Shown here: positions 14,315 to 15,001 of the stretch, piece after piece
Layout: the number at the start of each line of letters is the position of its first letter
Position numbering within the stretch: position 1 is the stretch's first letter
Assembly: GCA_002309155.1 (NCBI GenBank)
Contig: DBXB01000056.1
Span: 1 to 15,001, forward strand
DNA: 15,001 nt
Reading direction: 5' to 3'
Source of the DNA: Bacteroidales bacterium UBA1223
GTDB lineage: Bacteria > Bacteroidota > Bacteroidia > Bacteroidales > P3
Made by a program: the position numbers and the translations under genes
The notes under the pieces: model-generated
What the model was told of the DNA's origin: nothing
Databases searched by the model: none
Seen by the model: only the letters and a program-made list of their open reading frames with translations

Positions 14315-14470
14315 TTACATCAGACTTTCAAGGTCGCTGTTGACGATGTCGGACTGATAGTCAAAACTGTCAATTTGAGAGTCGCCGACGTAGAACTTGC
14401 CGTCGTAGATGATATAGTCGGCCACACAGTAGTCTTGGTCTACATGAAGTTCTAATGTCTTTTTTCCCAT
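14315..14470 (-). CDS. Small acidic ORF, 51 residues
   Basis: A short reading frame starting MGKKTLELHVDQDYCVADYI and ending in DLESLM, then TAA. It continues IIYDGKFYVGDSQIDSFDY; the KFYVGDSQ word resembles KVYKGDST of the repeat protein two genes downstream. This may mean one diverged copy of the same repeat. Support comes from its placement in an otherwise empty gap between same-strand genes, coding-like codon choice and a start not contradicted by context. No family is recognised. The spacing is 66 bp after the upstream gene and 24 bp before the acidic protein. Confidence 0.55.
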   Translation of the reverse strand: MGKKTLELHVDQDYCVADYIIYDGKFYVGDSQIDSFDYQSDIVNSDLESLM

Positions 14471-14536
14471 GATTATAAGCGATTTCCTTATACTATCGCG
14501 AGGTTTTTTGTGGATAAAAAACTACTATCACTTTAG

Positions 14537-15001
14537 TCACACCTCTTCCCAGCCTTTTTTGACGTTGTCGGCGATCTCGGCGGCGAGCATCTCGCGGGCC
14601 TGCTGCTCGTCGCTGGTGTAGAGCATATCGCGTTTCAGCAGGTCTTTGCGGCCACTGCTGAAGTCTGTGTGATAGATGACAAATGCAGGATATCGGCCAC
14701 TCTGCTCCTTGTTGGTTTTCCACAACAGGAACTTGTGGAGCATAACCTTCTCGCCACTCACCTTCTTGTATACTTTACGCTCAAGGACGGTGCTCTTCTC
14801 CATTGCTCCGCCTGCCGCAGCCTCCTCCTCGAAGGGGCAGATGTCGGTCAGCTGGCTGACGCGGATGTCGCTCTCGGTGGGTTTCTTGTCCTTGCGTTCC
14901 TGCACAACGGTGAGCCCCAATGCCGACACTCCGGAAACAATGCCTTGCAGCAGCCAGCCCTGCTGGTCAACGAATTTGAGCAGCGGGTTGCGATTTATCG
15001 T
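14537..15001 (-). CDS. Hypothetical protein, 5' end outside window
   Basis: An open frame that enters from the right edge without an internal stop; 154 residues are visible, so the GTG at 14929 need not be the start. The visible N-terminal part includes NPLLKFVDQQGWLLQGIVSG, which is moderately hydrophobic. It is followed by a charged linker rich in E and A near residues 58-68, then an alpha/beta segment (KVYKKVSGEKVMLHKFLLWK) and a C-terminal helix ending VKKGWEEV. The last 80 residues have the rough layout of a WGR-like domain (strand-rich start, helix, final KKG-aromatic). The WGR motif itself is absent, so this is only a suggestion. It is the most upstream visible gene of the series leading to the McrBC module. 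Confidence 0.65.
   Translation of the reverse strand, partial: TINRNPLLKFVDQQGWLLQGIVSGVSALGLTVVQERKDKKPTESDIRVSQLTDICPFEEEAAAGGAMEKSTVLERKVYKKVSGEKVMLHKFLLWKTNKEQSGRYPAFVIYHTDFSSGRKDLLKRDMLYTSDEQQAREMLAAEIADNVKKGWEEV

Noticed and set aside
14503..14522. GTTTTTT / AAAAAAC inverted repeat as a terminator
   Set aside because: The stem is only A-T apart from one pair, with no GC core, so a stable terminator is unlikely.
1..15001. tRNA, rRNA, insertion sequence or integrase
   Set aside because: No tRNA-like cloverleaf, rRNA-like stretch, transposase motif or flanking inverted repeats were seen by eye on either strand.

Overview
The window reads as a chromosomal stretch of a Bacteroidales bacterium, probably Prevotella-like. 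Several intergenic regions carry the Bacteroidetes -7 promoter box TAnnTTTG. Shine-Dalgarno sites are mostly absent, starts are A-rich, two genes encode BspA-type leucine-rich repeat proteins, and gaps hold AT-rich AAACCTTT-like tracts. Genus is an inference; no rRNA or marker gene is present. Almost every gene lies on the minus strand, so the natural reading order is from 15001 down to 1. The exception is one plus-strand ATPase gene at 2866-4005.

Region A (15001 to 8843) is a tightly packed block. It runs: a truncated unknown gene entering from the right edge, a 51-residue ORF, a very acidic 194-residue protein, a 140-residue protein made of six 20-residue repeats, a DUF2779-type protein (Cas4/RecB-like nuclease half plus a DEDD-exonuclease-like half), an McrB-type AAA+ GTPase and an McrC-type nuclease. 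From the repeat protein to McrC the gaps are only 4, 10 and 0 bp, which suggests one transcript. McrBC plus a DUF2779 nuclease looks like a restriction or nucleic-acid defence module. The small companions have no recognised function and are the best candidates for undescribed parts.

Region B (8759 to 6494) is a promoter followed by a two-gene operon: a leucine-rich repeat protein with no signal peptide and a large AAA+ ATPase. Region C (6460 to 4054) starts at its own promoter, almost on the start codon. It holds a HAD-family 5'(3')-deoxyribonucleotidase with an extra C-terminal segment, two small unknown genes and a second cytosolic leucine-rich repeat protein. It ends at a hairpin shared with the convergent plus-strand gene.

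Region D (4005 to 1) contains the AAA_14/DUF4143 ATPase, about 800 bp of AT-rich non-coding DNA with a 33-bp tandem repeat and an operator-like palindrome, and a divergently transcribed voltage-gated-type ion channel. The channel has an abnormal selectivity filter and a large unknown C-terminal domain. The start of another unknown gene follows at the left edge.

The overall picture is an accessory island with restriction-like, ATPase and protein-interaction modules. Functional links between the modules are inferred from gene order only.
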